The notes under the pieces: model-generated
The model's database searches: none
Seen by the model: only the letters and a program-made list of their open reading frames with translations
Told to the model about the DNA's origin: nothing
In this document: in pieces, positions 17,107-25,368 of the stretch
Position numbering within the stretch: the stretch's first letter is position 1
Layout of the letters: each line of letters opens with the position of its first letter
DNA from: Gemmatimonadaceae bacterium
GTDB lineage: Bacteria > Gemmatimonadota > Gemmatimonadetes > Gemmatimonadales > Gemmatimonadaceae
Assembly: GCA_014379355.1 (NCBI GenBank)
Contig: JACMLX010000136.1
Span: 1-64,000 of the forward strand
Direction: 5' to 3'
Length of the DNA stretch: 64,000 nt
Made by a program: the position numbers and the translations under genes

Positions 17107-18426
17107 CTAGTCGTCGCCCGGAGAATCGCTCGCGCGCGCGAGCGCCCAGAATACCCAGAACTGCATCATGACGAACGAGTCGATGCTCGCCACGAGAAAA
17201 GCAATCGCGGCAACACTGGCCGCTCTCGTTGACGCCGTTCCACGGACGGCGGAACGCCCAAGCGATGCCACAAGCAGTGCCAGCGTCGCAAGGCCTATGA
17301 TCCCGGTTTCGGCCGCCAGCCGCACCACAAGGTTGAATGCATTGGGCAGTGTGGACGAGGCGTTCTGCTGCTCAGTGACGACCGTCAGAAGCTTTTCCAC
17401 ATCACTTACAGCGAGATCGCCCCCGTCGTTGTAGGCGAACCCAAAGGCGCCGAAACCGACTCCGAGCACGGGATGTGCCCTGAACTCCGACAGGCCGATG
17501 GCAGCTGCCGCAGTGCGTTCCAGCACCGAGACGTCGACTGTCGCGAGGTTGTCGGCCGCAAAGATCGGGGAGATGGCCAGTGTAAGCGGAGCGACAAACG
17601 TCGCAACGAAACTGGTCGTGATCAGCAAGCGCAGCGATCGCCGACGTGCTAGGGCGATTGCGATCAGCGCAAAAATTCCAGTTAATGTTCCTGTGCGACT
17701 CGACACCAGAATGGCGACGAGCAGCAACAGCACGCCGGCGGAGCACGCGCAGAGTGAGTTCAAGGACCATGGCCGCGCCCGAAAAATAGGCAGCGCCGTC
17801 ATGAATGCGCCTGTAGGTGCCGCAAAGGCGGAGAAAAAAGACGGTTCGGTAAAGAATCCGTACACTCGGGGAAGCACAGACTCTGCATCACGAACCGCCA
17901 CCGCCGGGAGTGCGCCGGCAGCGCTCACGAACGAAAGGTTGTTGTGCCAGAGTTGGAGATGCGCGCCGAACGCGTGTGCCAGAAGGAAAAAACACGATGT
18001 GAGCAGAGTGAAGACGCCACCAGACACAACGCCGGCAATGAGCCACCGCTTCACGTTTACCGACGAGTCGCATGCGAGAGAAAGCGCAATCGACGCGCCA
18101 AGCATGATGAGCACCGTCGAAAGCTGACGCGACCACTTGAGCAGGGGAGCATCCGCCCCGATTCCGCGTATGCCGAGCAATGGAATCACCGAGAGCGCGA
18201 ATACAAGTGCAAGCCAAACCAATGGGTCGCCAAAAAGTCGTCGCGGAATCATCGGTCGCGATGCAAACGTCAGCACGCCCATCGCACACATCGCGAGAAT
18301 TGAAATTTGCAGCCCGAGTCCGGTATTGGCGAAGACCAGATCCGGTATTGCGGGGCCAAAGCCGATGACGAACGCCAAGCCTCGCCACATAGGATCGTCA
18401 GGCTGGTCAGCGGATGGCGGAGTCAT
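17107..18426 (-). CDS. O-antigen polymerase/ligase-type membrane protein (Wzy candidate)
   Basis: The 439-residue polytopic protein has around ten to twelve hydrophobic segments and the O-antigen polymerase/ligase pattern: a periplasmic loop with FFTEPSFFSAFAAPTG and a late segment with FRAHPVLGVGFGAFGFAYNDG, followed by LVVRLAAETGIIGLATL. In a Wzx/Wzy pathway it would polymerise lipid-linked repeat units in the periplasm. ATG 18426 gives a 20-base overlap with the upstream GT4 gene. ATG 18390 is an alternative beginning directly at the first membrane segment. The neighbouring flippase supports a Wzy role rather than a ligase. Confidence 0.83.
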   Translation of the reverse strand: MTPPSADQPDDPMWRGLAFVIGFGPAIPDLVFANTGLGLQISILAMCAMGVLTFASRPMIPRRLFGDPLVWLALVFALSVIPLLGIRGIGADAPLLKWSRQLSTVLIMLGASIALSLACDSSVNVKRWLIAGVVSGGVFTLLTSCFFLLAHAFGAHLQLWHNNLSFVSAAGALPAVAVRDAESVLPRVYGFFTEPSFFSAFAAPTGAFMTALPIFRARPWSLNSLCACSAGVLLLLVAILVSSRTGTLTGIFALIAIALARRRSLRLLITTSFVATFVAPLTLAISPIFAADNLATVDVSVLERTAAAAIGLSEFRAHPVLGVGFGAFGFAYNDGGDLAVSDVEKLLTVVTEQQNASSTLPNAFNLVVRLAAETGIIGLATLALLVASLGRSAVRGTASTRAASVAAIAFLVASIDSFVMMQFWVFWALARASDSPGDD

Positions 18427-19510
18427 ATTCCGTCCGAATGGCCTCGGCAGTGTGACGCCATGAGAAGGCGCGGGCACGCGCGATCCCCGCACTGCGCAGC
18501 GTTTGCCCTGCCTCCAGCATGTGTTCGAAACCGCGCGCGATGCTCGTCACTAGCATGGGATCGACGAGCACGGCCGCGTCGCCGGCAACCTCCGCCGTGG
18601 CACCGTGGTGACTGGTCATGACAGGTGCGCCGCTTGCCATCGCCTCGAGAATCGGGATGCCGAATCCCTCGTACACGGCCGGGAACGCGAGTCCTGCGGT
18701 CGACCGGTACAGGTCGCGAAGTCTTGAACGATCGACGAACCCCTCGAATGTGACATGCTCGACTCGGCTGCCGAGCCGCTGCTGGAACTTCGAGTCGACG
18801 TGCCCTGTCACGCGGAGCGTCGCGTCACGGTGATTTGAGCTGTGCCGGCGCCATTCCGAGAACGCGGAGATCACCCGCACAAGATTCTTTCTGGGATTCG
18901 CGCCACCGACGGCGAGGAAGAACGGTGGTTCGGTATCCATCAGCTCGTCGCCTGGAGAAAAGAAATCCGAATAACCGCTCCATACAACCGCAATGCGGCT
19001 CGATGGAATTCCGAGCAGTGCCATGAGATCGTCAGCGGTCGTCACGGAGATCGCGAGGACCTTGTGCGCCTCGGCGATGCGCGTCCGGGCATGCCAGGTG
19101 TTCAGCAGGCGCGTTGGCGTGTCGAACAGTTCTGGATACCTGAGAAATCCCAGATCGTATGCGGTGAGCATGCGCACCATCCTCCGCGGGGTACCGAACG
19201 GCAGAAAGCCATCGACTCCGTGATAAATGGACGACGGCGTGCGCGCGGCAAGCGTGCCAGCGCGCACCATGTCGAATGCGAGCTTGGCAAACTTGTTTGC
19301 CGGCGCGCGGGTCGTCGTGTTGCTTGGTCGTACCGCGCCCGGCACATCGGCGTCGTCAGGAACGCCGATGCCGTGGATCGCCACACCGCCAATTGCCGAC
19401 AGGCCAGAGACCACGCCGGAAATGTATGCTTCGATTCCACTACGCACGGGAAAGATGCGGCGGAGGTTCATCGCCACCTGAAGAAGCGGCTCCGAGCGCC
19501 AACTCATCAT
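18407..19510 (-). CDS. Glycosyltransferase, GT4 family
   Basis: This is a 367-residue GT-B enzyme. It has NLRRIFPVRSGIEAYISG at the N-terminus, FFLAVGGANPRKNLVRVISAF starting the donor domain, FEGFVDRSRLRDLYRSTAGL, and the C-terminal AVYEGFGIPILEAMASGAPVM signature of GT4 glycosyltransferases (Glu-x7-Glu). It likely adds a sugar to the same repeat unit as the gene at 15997. The start is uncertain: ATG 19510 or 19507, or 19471, and none has a clear ribosome site. Downstream it overlaps the polymerase start. Confidence 0.87.
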   Translation of the reverse strand: MMSWRSEPLLQVAMNLRRIFPVRSGIEAYISGVVSGLSAIGGVAIHGIGVPDDADVPGAVRPSNTTTRAPANKFAKLAFDMVRAGTLAARTPSSIYHGVDGFLPFGTPRRMVRMLTAYDLGFLRYPELFDTPTRLLNTWHARTRIAEAHKVLAISVTTADDLMALLGIPSSRIAVVWSGYSDFFSPGDELMDTEPPFFLAVGGANPRKNLVRVISAFSEWRRHSSNHRDATLRVTGHVDSKFQQRLGSRVEHVTFEGFVDRSRLRDLYRSTAGLAFPAVYEGFGIPILEAMASGAPVMTSHHGATAEVAGDAAVLVDPMLVTSIARGFEHMLEAGQTLRSAGIARARAFSWRHTAEAIRTEYDSAIR

Positions 19511-19583
19511 CGTGAGCGATCCGTCGCAGATTGTCGAGATCCCCGCAGCGACACGCAACCGACGTGCGCTGATGACAGGCGGT

Positions 19584-20927
19584 TCATACTCGCACCGCGT
19601 CGTCCAGTGGCGCTGCTCCACCGGGAGGAGTCAGCCTGATGACGATACTCGACGCCAGCGCGCTGAATGCATAGCCGCACAGAGTCGCGTACACAGCACC
19701 GGCCACGCCTCGCGATGGAATGAGCAGTGCATAGAGGGACACCGAGACAAGGGCCGAGCACACTGTAATGACAGCAAAACGCCGCACTTGCCCTGCTGCG
19801 ACGAACCGCATCAGCAATCCACCTGAAAGAACCATCAGTGGCGGAAGCACGCTCAGGCTCCGCGTCGTCGCAATTGCATCGGAATACTGGCTGGATGACA
19901 CTAAATAGATGATGGGCCGCGCCATGAGAAACAGCACGGCACTCGCCGCCACCTGAATCACAAGTTGCACGCGCAGCCATCGCCACCACGGCGGCGGTCC
20001 GTCCGTTCGCACGTCGCGGATGATAAGGGGGTACACCAGCGAGCTCGCCAGCCCGCCTGCCGCACCGTAACACAGCAGCTGGATGTTGTAGGCGATGCTG
20101 TACGATGCAAGATCCGCGGCTGACAGGATGCCGTAGACGAAGAAGCGGTCCCCGACTCGAAGCAGTTGATTGGCCAGCGCCGGCAGGAAAAAGTGACGCG
20201 CATAGCGAAGCATCTGCAGTACGTGAGTACGCCCGTGAGCGAGACCGCTGCGCCACTGTTGCCTGCCAAACGCCGCCTGCATCAGCACGGCGACGGCGAC
20301 AACATTGCTTCCCGCAAGAACCACCATCGCGTCGCGAATGGTCGGGTGGGGCAGCGCCAGCAGCAATGCGATCTGCGCGACGGATCGAGCAAACTTTGCC
20401 CCTTCGCCAATCACGCCACGCCGCTGCAGGACGACATACCGCACCATCTCGACGATCATCAGTTCAGTCCAGACAATCGTTCCGACCAAGAGCGCATTCG
20501 CGCCCGCCAACCACACGAGCGACGATGGCACGAGCCGGGCAGGGATCAGGGCGGCACTCGTCGCGACGCCCAGCAGCAGTATCGATTCGAAGGTCAGTTG
20601 CGCACTGAGCCACGCAGACGGGTGCTTGACTGAGACCACGTGACGCTGGAGGTATCGATATGCTTCACACCCGAAGATGATCGTACCTAGCGCTGCTGTT
20701 GCCGTGACAAGATTGTACTCCCCGTAACCGTCACGCGTGAGGCGGGTGGTCAACAGCTTCAGTATCAGCAGGCGAGCTGCGATATCGAGCAACTGAAAGG
20801 CTCCAGCGCCCGCGAAGACTTTCAGAAACGCATAGGTTTCCCGCCGACTCTCCCGCGCTGCGGTATCCGGCTCGCCTTCTTGTGGAAGACGTGGCGGACG
20901 CGCAAAAGTGCGCAGTTGACGTCTCAC
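19584..20927 (-). CDS. Oligosaccharide flippase, Wzx-type (MOP superfamily)
   Basis: The 447-residue polytopic inner-membrane protein has about twelve predicted membrane segments and the MOP/polysaccharide-transporter layout (GVAGAVYATLCGYAFSALAS near the end is typical). It should flip undecaprenyl-linked repeat units across the inner membrane. The GTG start at 20927 is preceded by GGTGAG and lies 21 bases after neuC, so it is in the operon. The N-terminal roughly 25 residues are hydrophilic and Arg-rich. Confidence 0.85.
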   Translation of the reverse strand: MRRQLRTFARPPRLPQEGEPDTAARESRRETYAFLKVFAGAGAFQLLDIAARLLILKLLTTRLTRDGYGEYNLVTATAALGTIIFGCEAYRYLQRHVVSVKHPSAWLSAQLTFESILLLGVATSAALIPARLVPSSLVWLAGANALLVGTIVWTELMIVEMVRYVVLQRRGVIGEGAKFARSVAQIALLLALPHPTIRDAMVVLAGSNVVAVAVLMQAAFGRQQWRSGLAHGRTHVLQMLRYARHFFLPALANQLLRVGDRFFVYGILSAADLASYSIAYNIQLLCYGAAGGLASSLVYPLIIRDVRTDGPPPWWRWLRVQLVIQVAASAVLFLMARPIIYLVSSSQYSDAIATTRSLSVLPPLMVLSGGLLMRFVAAGQVRRFAVITVCSALVSVSLYALLIPSRGVAGAVYATLCGYAFSALASSIVIRLTPPGGAAPLDDAVRV

Positions 20928-20948
20928 GCGACGCTCACCGGGCGAGCG

Positions 20949-22115
20949 TCACTCGAAGTGCAGGAACTTCGTCACCGTCAACGGTGCATCCGCAAGCGCC
21001 TGGGCGATTCGAGGCCCGGCGAGCCCGTCACCATACAGCAAGTCTTGTGGATAGCGACCGGCGGCAACCTGCTGTCGAAGCGCGGCGGAAATGGAATACT
21101 GCGTGTAGTCTGCCGCCAGCACATTCACCGACTTGTCTCTGCCATGCTGTCGCGATCCGATGTCGACGACGGGCGTCCCAAGGTAACCGCATTCGCGTAC
21201 GCCGACTGAAGAATTGCCGACGAGCGCCTGCGCGTTGTAGAGGAGCTTGAGGAAGTCAATCGGCGCGAAGTTCTTGAAGAAGTGTACTGGGGCGTCAGGA
21301 TGCCGCTCGCGAAAGATGCGAAGCGCCTGCGAGGTGCTGTCGCTGCCGGCATCCACGTTCGGCCAGAACCAGAGCGCGGGAATTCCCGTTTCGAGCACCG
21401 CCGCGAGCGTTTCGTCCGTGTGCCTTCGTGCGAGCCGGTGCTCAGTGGTGACGGGATGTTGCAGCACGACGATGTATGGTTGTCGCACATCGACATACGG
21501 ACCGACGCCACCATATTTGCTGCACGGATCGAAGTCGAGCGCGGGGTCATCCATGATGCGTGACGCGAGGTCGATCGACGGACATCCAGTGACGAACACT
21601 TGGCGTGATCGCTCGCCAAGGCGCCTCACGCGATCGGCGGCCGGCTCGCATGACACGAGGTGAAGGTCGGCCAGCTTGGTCACGCTGTGACGCACCTTCT
21701 CGTCGATTGATCCCGTCACCTCACCGCCCTGAATGTGCGCGAGCGGGATATTCATGTACGCCGCGGTCAGGGCCGTCGCCATCGTCTCGAATCGATCGGC
21801 GACTGTGACCACGATGTCCGGGTTGAGATTCTCGAACGTCGTAGCGAGTTCGATCATCCCCAGGCCCGTGGTTTTTGCCATGGCGCCGACGTGCTCGCCC
21901 TCGATGACCATCCGGACCCGAGCGGCGATCGCGAAGCCGTCACGCTCGATCTCTTTCACCACCATGCCGTAGCGCTCGAGAAGCGCGGACGCTGCGACGA
22001 CGAGTATGAGCTCGAGGTCGGGGTGTGCGACAATGGCGTCCAGCGCGGTCTTGATTCGGCTGTAGCTCGGGCGTGCGGTGATGACAACGCACACACGGCG
22101 CTTAGCTCGCGACAT
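20949..22115 (-). CDS. neuC: Hydrolysing UDP-N-acetylglucosamine 2-epimerase, NeuC-like
   Basis: NeuC converts UDP-GlcNAc to ManNAc plus UDP (or a 2,4-diacetamido analogue in legionaminate pathways). The 388-residue protein has the N-terminal VVITARPSYSRIK, VTVADRFETMATALTAAYMNIPLAHIQGGEVTGSIDEKVRHSVTKL (family hallmark, read in pieces: DRFE, HIQGGE, DEKVRH), and the C-terminal LVGNSSVGVRECGYLGTPVV. ATG 22115 overlaps the neuB stop by 14 bases. It sits between neuB and the flippase. No aminotransferase or dehydratase for diacetamido sugars is seen in this window, which mildly favours a Neu5Ac-type product. Confidence 0.92.
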   Translation of the reverse strand: MSRAKRRVCVVITARPSYSRIKTALDAIVAHPDLELILVVAASALLERYGMVVKEIERDGFAIAARVRMVIEGEHVGAMAKTTGLGMIELATTFENLNPDIVVTVADRFETMATALTAAYMNIPLAHIQGGEVTGSIDEKVRHSVTKLADLHLVSCEPAADRVRRLGERSRQVFVTGCPSIDLASRIMDDPALDFDPCSKYGGVGPYVDVRQPYIVVLQHPVTTEHRLARRHTDETLAAVLETGIPALWFWPNVDAGSDSTSQALRIFRERHPDAPVHFFKNFAPIDFLKLLYNAQALVGNSSVGVRECGYLGTPVVDIGSRQHGRDKSVNVLAADYTQYSISAALRQQVAAGRYPQDLLYGDGLAGPRIAQALADAPLTVTKFLHFE

Positions 22116-23184
22116 CTGCGTCGTCGGCAATGTCCGTCCAGGCAAGTGGAGTCAGCGACGGCATATCGCGCCTGAGGCGACGCCCGATCACGAGGGCGCG
22201 TTGCATCGCTGGAATGCCCGAGCCCGGTTTTCGCGCAAGTAGATGCTCCGCCCGCAGCACAGTGTCGGCGGAAAGAGGCTCGCGCAGGACCAGCGATTTG
22301 CTGAAGATTGCGCGCGTCGTCAGGAGTTGCGCCGCCTTCGCATCCTTGTCGACGGCGTGCTGCTGCATTTGCTCGTTGAATCGAACACCCTCGACGAGCA
22401 ATCGCAATTCATCGGTCGTGACCGAGGCCGGGACATCGGGCCCGAACATGGCACGGTGAAAAGTCAGGTGTACCTCGACGATTTCCGCGCCCAATAGTGC
22501 GGCCGCAAGCGAGGGCCAGATCGTCCCAGAGTGATCGGAAAGTCCAACGGGGCACCCGAATCGCCTTGCCATCTCCTGCATCACGTTGAGGCCCACCGAC
22601 GCCGCACCGCACGGATACTCCGAGGTGCATTGCATCATCGCATAGGCCTCCCCCGAATCGACCAAACGGCTGGCGAGCTGTTCACATTCCGCCCACGAGC
22701 TCATGCCCGTTGACGCGGCGATCGGACGCGGTGCACGACTCATCGCATCGAACAACTCGTCACTGGTCACTTCACCCGACGGTACTTTCCAGAAGTCCAT
22801 GCCGATCTCCGCCAGCATTTCCACGGCTTCCACAGAGAATGCGGAGCTCGTGAACAACAGTCCCGCCGCACTCGCGTGATCTCGGAGGTCTCGCCAGTGG
22901 GAAGCGGAGAATTCCATTCGGCGCCAATACTCGTACCGCGTGTCGTCCTGCCGACTAAATTTGACCCGCCATGGCTCGTGCGAGGTGCTCTCCGCCGCCG
23001 CAATATGAGTCTGGAACTTAATGGCATCGGCGCCAGCGAGGGCGGCGGCATCGATAAAGGCGTGCGCTTGGCCCAGACTTCCGTCATGGCTTTGCGCGAC
23101 CTCTGCGACGATAAGACAATTGCCGTGCCGACCGGGATCGGGGGACGTCGCGACGACGGCGTCGCGAAACGATTGAGCTACCAA
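22102..23184 (-). CDS. neuB: N-acetylneuraminate/nonulosonic acid synthase, NeuB-like
   Basis: NeuB condenses ManNAc (or an analogue) with phosphoenolpyruvate. The 360-residue product has a TIM barrel with AEVAQSHDGSLG, GADAIKFQTH (PEP-binding Lys), FWKVPSGE, CTSEYPC, GLSDHSG and a metal-ligand-type His in IVEVHLT. A C-terminal antifreeze-like SAF domain with LLARKPGSGIPAM follows. The only start before the conserved region is TTG 23184. The usual NHxG appears here as SHDG and the EKH motif as EVH. These are variants of family motifs and may mark a substrate difference. It is the first gene of the operon, opposite the Wzz-like gene. Confidence 0.9.
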   Translation of the reverse strand: MVAQSFRDAVVATSPDPGRHGNCLIVAEVAQSHDGSLGQAHAFIDAAALAGADAIKFQTHIAAAESTSHEPWRVKFSRQDDTRYEYWRRMEFSASHWRDLRDHASAAGLLFTSSAFSVEAVEMLAEIGMDFWKVPSGEVTSDELFDAMSRAPRPIAASTGMSSWAECEQLASRLVDSGEAYAMMQCTSEYPCGAASVGLNVMQEMARRFGCPVGLSDHSGTIWPSLAAALLGAEIVEVHLTFHRAMFGPDVPASVTTDELRLLVEGVRFNEQMQQHAVDKDAKAAQLLTTRAIFSKSLVLREPLSADTVLRAEHLLARKPGSGIPAMQRALVIGRRLRRDMPSLTPLAWTDIADDADVAS

Positions 23185-23346
23185 GGCTGTCAGTGAAGCA
23201 GGCGGTGGTGAGCGGCAGAAGGGACGAGCAGATGCCGCGATTTACAAGTATACGCTCGCGTTGGAGTGATTGCATCCTGGGCGTACATTTCTACCTCGCC
23301 TCCGCAGAGTCATTCCGGCGAGCCATGATTCACCCGTGAACCGCTG
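23185..23346. promoter_or_regulatory. Divergent promoter region between neuB and the Wzz-like gene
   Basis: These 162 bases separate two divergent genes and must hold both promoters. Toward neuB, TATACT (minus strand, 23252-23247) is a good -10 candidate with a weak ATGCAA 17 bases upstream. Toward the Wzz-like gene, TTGGAG (23261-23266) and TACATT (23284-23289) are spaced by 17 bases but match the consensus poorly. The two candidates overlap back to back. Shared control of operon and chain-length gene is plausible. Confidence 0.3.
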
Positions 23347-24438
23347 ATGACGCCTGATTCAAGTCGCTCTGCAAACGCGACGGCCGCCACGCCATCAACT
23401 GCTTCCACATTCGTGCACCTGAGCGATGTGGTGCTCGTACTACTGCGCGCGCGCCGTGTCCTCGTGATTTGCGGAACTCTCGGATTCGTCGCAGGAATTG
23501 CATGGGCACGCGTGCCTCGAAGCACCTGGACTGCTGAGTCGACGTTCCTGCCCGAGCAGCGCCGCCAGTCACAGAACGCCCTGTCAGGCTTGGCGTCGCA
23601 GATCGGCATTTCCGTCGGCGGCCTGGATGGCTCACAGCCAGGAACTCTTTTTGTCGAGCTCGCTCGGTCCAGAGACGTCCTCGATTCGGTATCGCTGTCC
23701 GCACCCTTCGTGGAGCCAGGCAGTAGCGGGAAAGGAAAGTCGCTGACTGAATTGCTTCTTATCGATGACTCTGATCCCAAGCGCCGCCGCCTCGCGCTAC
23801 GCAATAGGCTTGCTGCGGCGATCGATGCGTCCACGAACGCCAAAACAGGTCTTGTGACGGTCCGGGTGTCGCTTCCGGCGGACTGGCTCGCGGCGGAAGT
23901 GGCAAATCGACTCGTCAGGCAGCTCGACAAAATCTCAGTCAGAATTCGGCAGCGCCGAGCAGAGTCCGAGAAGCTGTTCACAGACCAACGAATGGCTGAG
24001 TCGGCCAGAGAGCTGCAGTATTCTGAACAGCAGGTAACAAGTTTTCAAATCAGCAATCGCGATATCTCGACATCACCGGCGCGCCAGTTGGAACTGGAAC
24101 GGCTCAATCGAGATGCGTCGTTGCGACAACAACTCTTCGCCAGTCTAGCCAACGCGGCGCAGCAGGCGTCCTTGGAGCGTCTGCGCGACACTCCGGCGGT
24201 GACCATCGTTCAGCAGGCGGATCTTCCCCTGCAGCCGGATCGCCGCTATCTCGCTCGCAAAGTGCTGCTGGCAGCCTTCGGCGGTCTCGCGATAGCGATG
24301 CTGATGACGTTGCTACGCCACTTCTGGTTTGGAGAGCGCCGGGCCGCGTCCGCGCAGCTTGACGCAGAGTGGGAGCGATCACGATACGATCTGCTGCGAC
24401 CGTGGCGATTGTTCTTCGGCTCGAGCCGGGCCGCGTGA
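23347..24438 (+). CDS. Wzz/GumC-like chain-length determinant (polysaccharide co-polymerase), copy 1
   Basis: The 363-residue inner-membrane protein has a first membrane segment at about 37-54, a large periplasmic region with coiled-coil character (ESEKLFTDQRMAESARELQY), and a second membrane segment near 310-325 preceded by IVQQADLPLQPDRRYLARK, the proline-containing junction typical of Wzz proteins. It controls polymer length together with Wzy. No C-terminal kinase domain is present. It is divergent from neuB and converges with the GT2 gene, with 7 bases between the stops. The start ATG 23347 lies after a long leader and has no clear ribosome site. Confidence 0.85.
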   Translation: MTPDSSRSANATAATPSTASTFVHLSDVVLVLLRARRVLVICGTLGFVAGIAWARVPRSTWTAESTFLPEQRRQSQNALSGLASQIGISVGGLDGSQPGTLFVELARSRDVLDSVSLSAPFVEPGSSGKGKSLTELLLIDDSDPKRRRLALRNRLAAAIDASTNAKTGLVTVRVSLPADWLAAEVANRLVRQLDKISVRIRQRRAESEKLFTDQRMAESARELQYSEQQVTSFQISNRDISTSPARQLELERLNRDASLRQQLFASLANAAQQASLERLRDTPAVTIVQQADLPLQPDRRYLARKVLLAAFGGLAIAMLMTLLRHFWFGERRAASAQLDAEWERSRYDLLRPWRLFFGSSRAA

Positions 24439-24445
24439 AATTCTG

Positions 24446-25204
24446 TCAAAAGCCGCTGAAGTACCTGAGCGCGCTTCGCACATGCCAGCGCAGGTGCACC
24501 GGATCGCGATGCGTCGCGCGTCGCGCGTCGTGAACGACCTCGAGAGATGGCACATACAAGACTCGCCAGCCATGTGTGCCGAGCCGGCGGCAAAGGTCCA
24601 CATCTTCAAAGTACATGAAGAATCGCTCATCGAAACCTCGCACCTGTCGCCAGGCTTCGTTTCGCACAACCAGAAACATTCCTGCGGCCCAGTCGACAAC
24701 TTGATTCGATTTCGTGGGAGCGTACTCCGAGCGCCAATCGCGGCTGAGATAGCGCCAGGCAAGCCTTTTTATCGTTGGAAAACGCCTCACGCTGTCTTGC
24801 AGCATGCCGGCGGAGTCAACGACTCGCGGCGCGACCGCCCCGACGCTCGCGTCCGTGAGCGCGTCCGCAAAGTCATCGAGGCGGAACGACCGCAATCGGA
24901 TATCCGGATTCACCACCACGAAGTGGCGTCCCCGTGAACGCTCGAATGCCGCATTGTGATTGGCGCCGAAACCAAGTCGTTCAGAATTCCGATGCAAGTG
25001 CACACGAAGCGATTTGCCCGCTGCTAAAAAGCCCTCGTCTTCCGGAATATTCAGAGTGATAAGAAACTCACATCTCCCTGCATTCGGACTCTCGAGCAAG
25101 CGCGAGAAGTCGTGAAGCAATGCACCGACGTGCGGTCCATGACCGTGACTCACGATGCTAATGCTGAATTCGCATCCGGCCGTCAAGGTTTTTGCCGTGG
25201 GCAT
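24446..25204 (-). CDS. Glycosyltransferase family 2, WbbL/rhamnosyltransferase-like
   Basis: This 252-residue GT-A enzyme has ISIVSHGHGPHVGALLHDF at the N-terminus, NSERLGFGANHNAAFERSRG, the acidic donor motif VVNPDIR, and WAAGMFLVVRNEAWRQVRGFDERFFMYFEDVDLCRR split across residues 170-205, the hallmark of WbbL-type rhamnosyltransferases. It likely adds a deoxyhexose. The length is normal for the soluble short form. ATG 25204 has no strong ribosome site. The gene is divergent from the Wzi-like gene at 25369. Confidence 0.85.
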   Translation of the reverse strand: MPTAKTLTAGCEFSISIVSHGHGPHVGALLHDFSRLLESPNAGRCEFLITLNIPEDEGFLAAGKSLRVHLHRNSERLGFGANHNAAFERSRGRHFVVVNPDIRLRSFRLDDFADALTDASVGAVAPRVVDSAGMLQDSVRRFPTIKRLAWRYLSRDWRSEYAPTKSNQVVDWAAGMFLVVRNEAWRQVRGFDERFFMYFEDVDLCRRLGTHGWRVLYVPSLEVVHDARRATHRDPVHLRWHVRSALRYFSGF

Positions 25205-25368
25205 GGGGGCATGTTAAGGTTGACTGCCACGGCCTGGAAGAAGCACGAGTATGTCTCACGAATGCGTTGGCAAGAGAATATAGCGCGAGAGGCCGGCGTC
25301 GATGACGCTCAGGTAAAGCGGCCTGTGACTGCTATCTGCTATGCGACGCTCAGCAGGGTCATCCCCGC

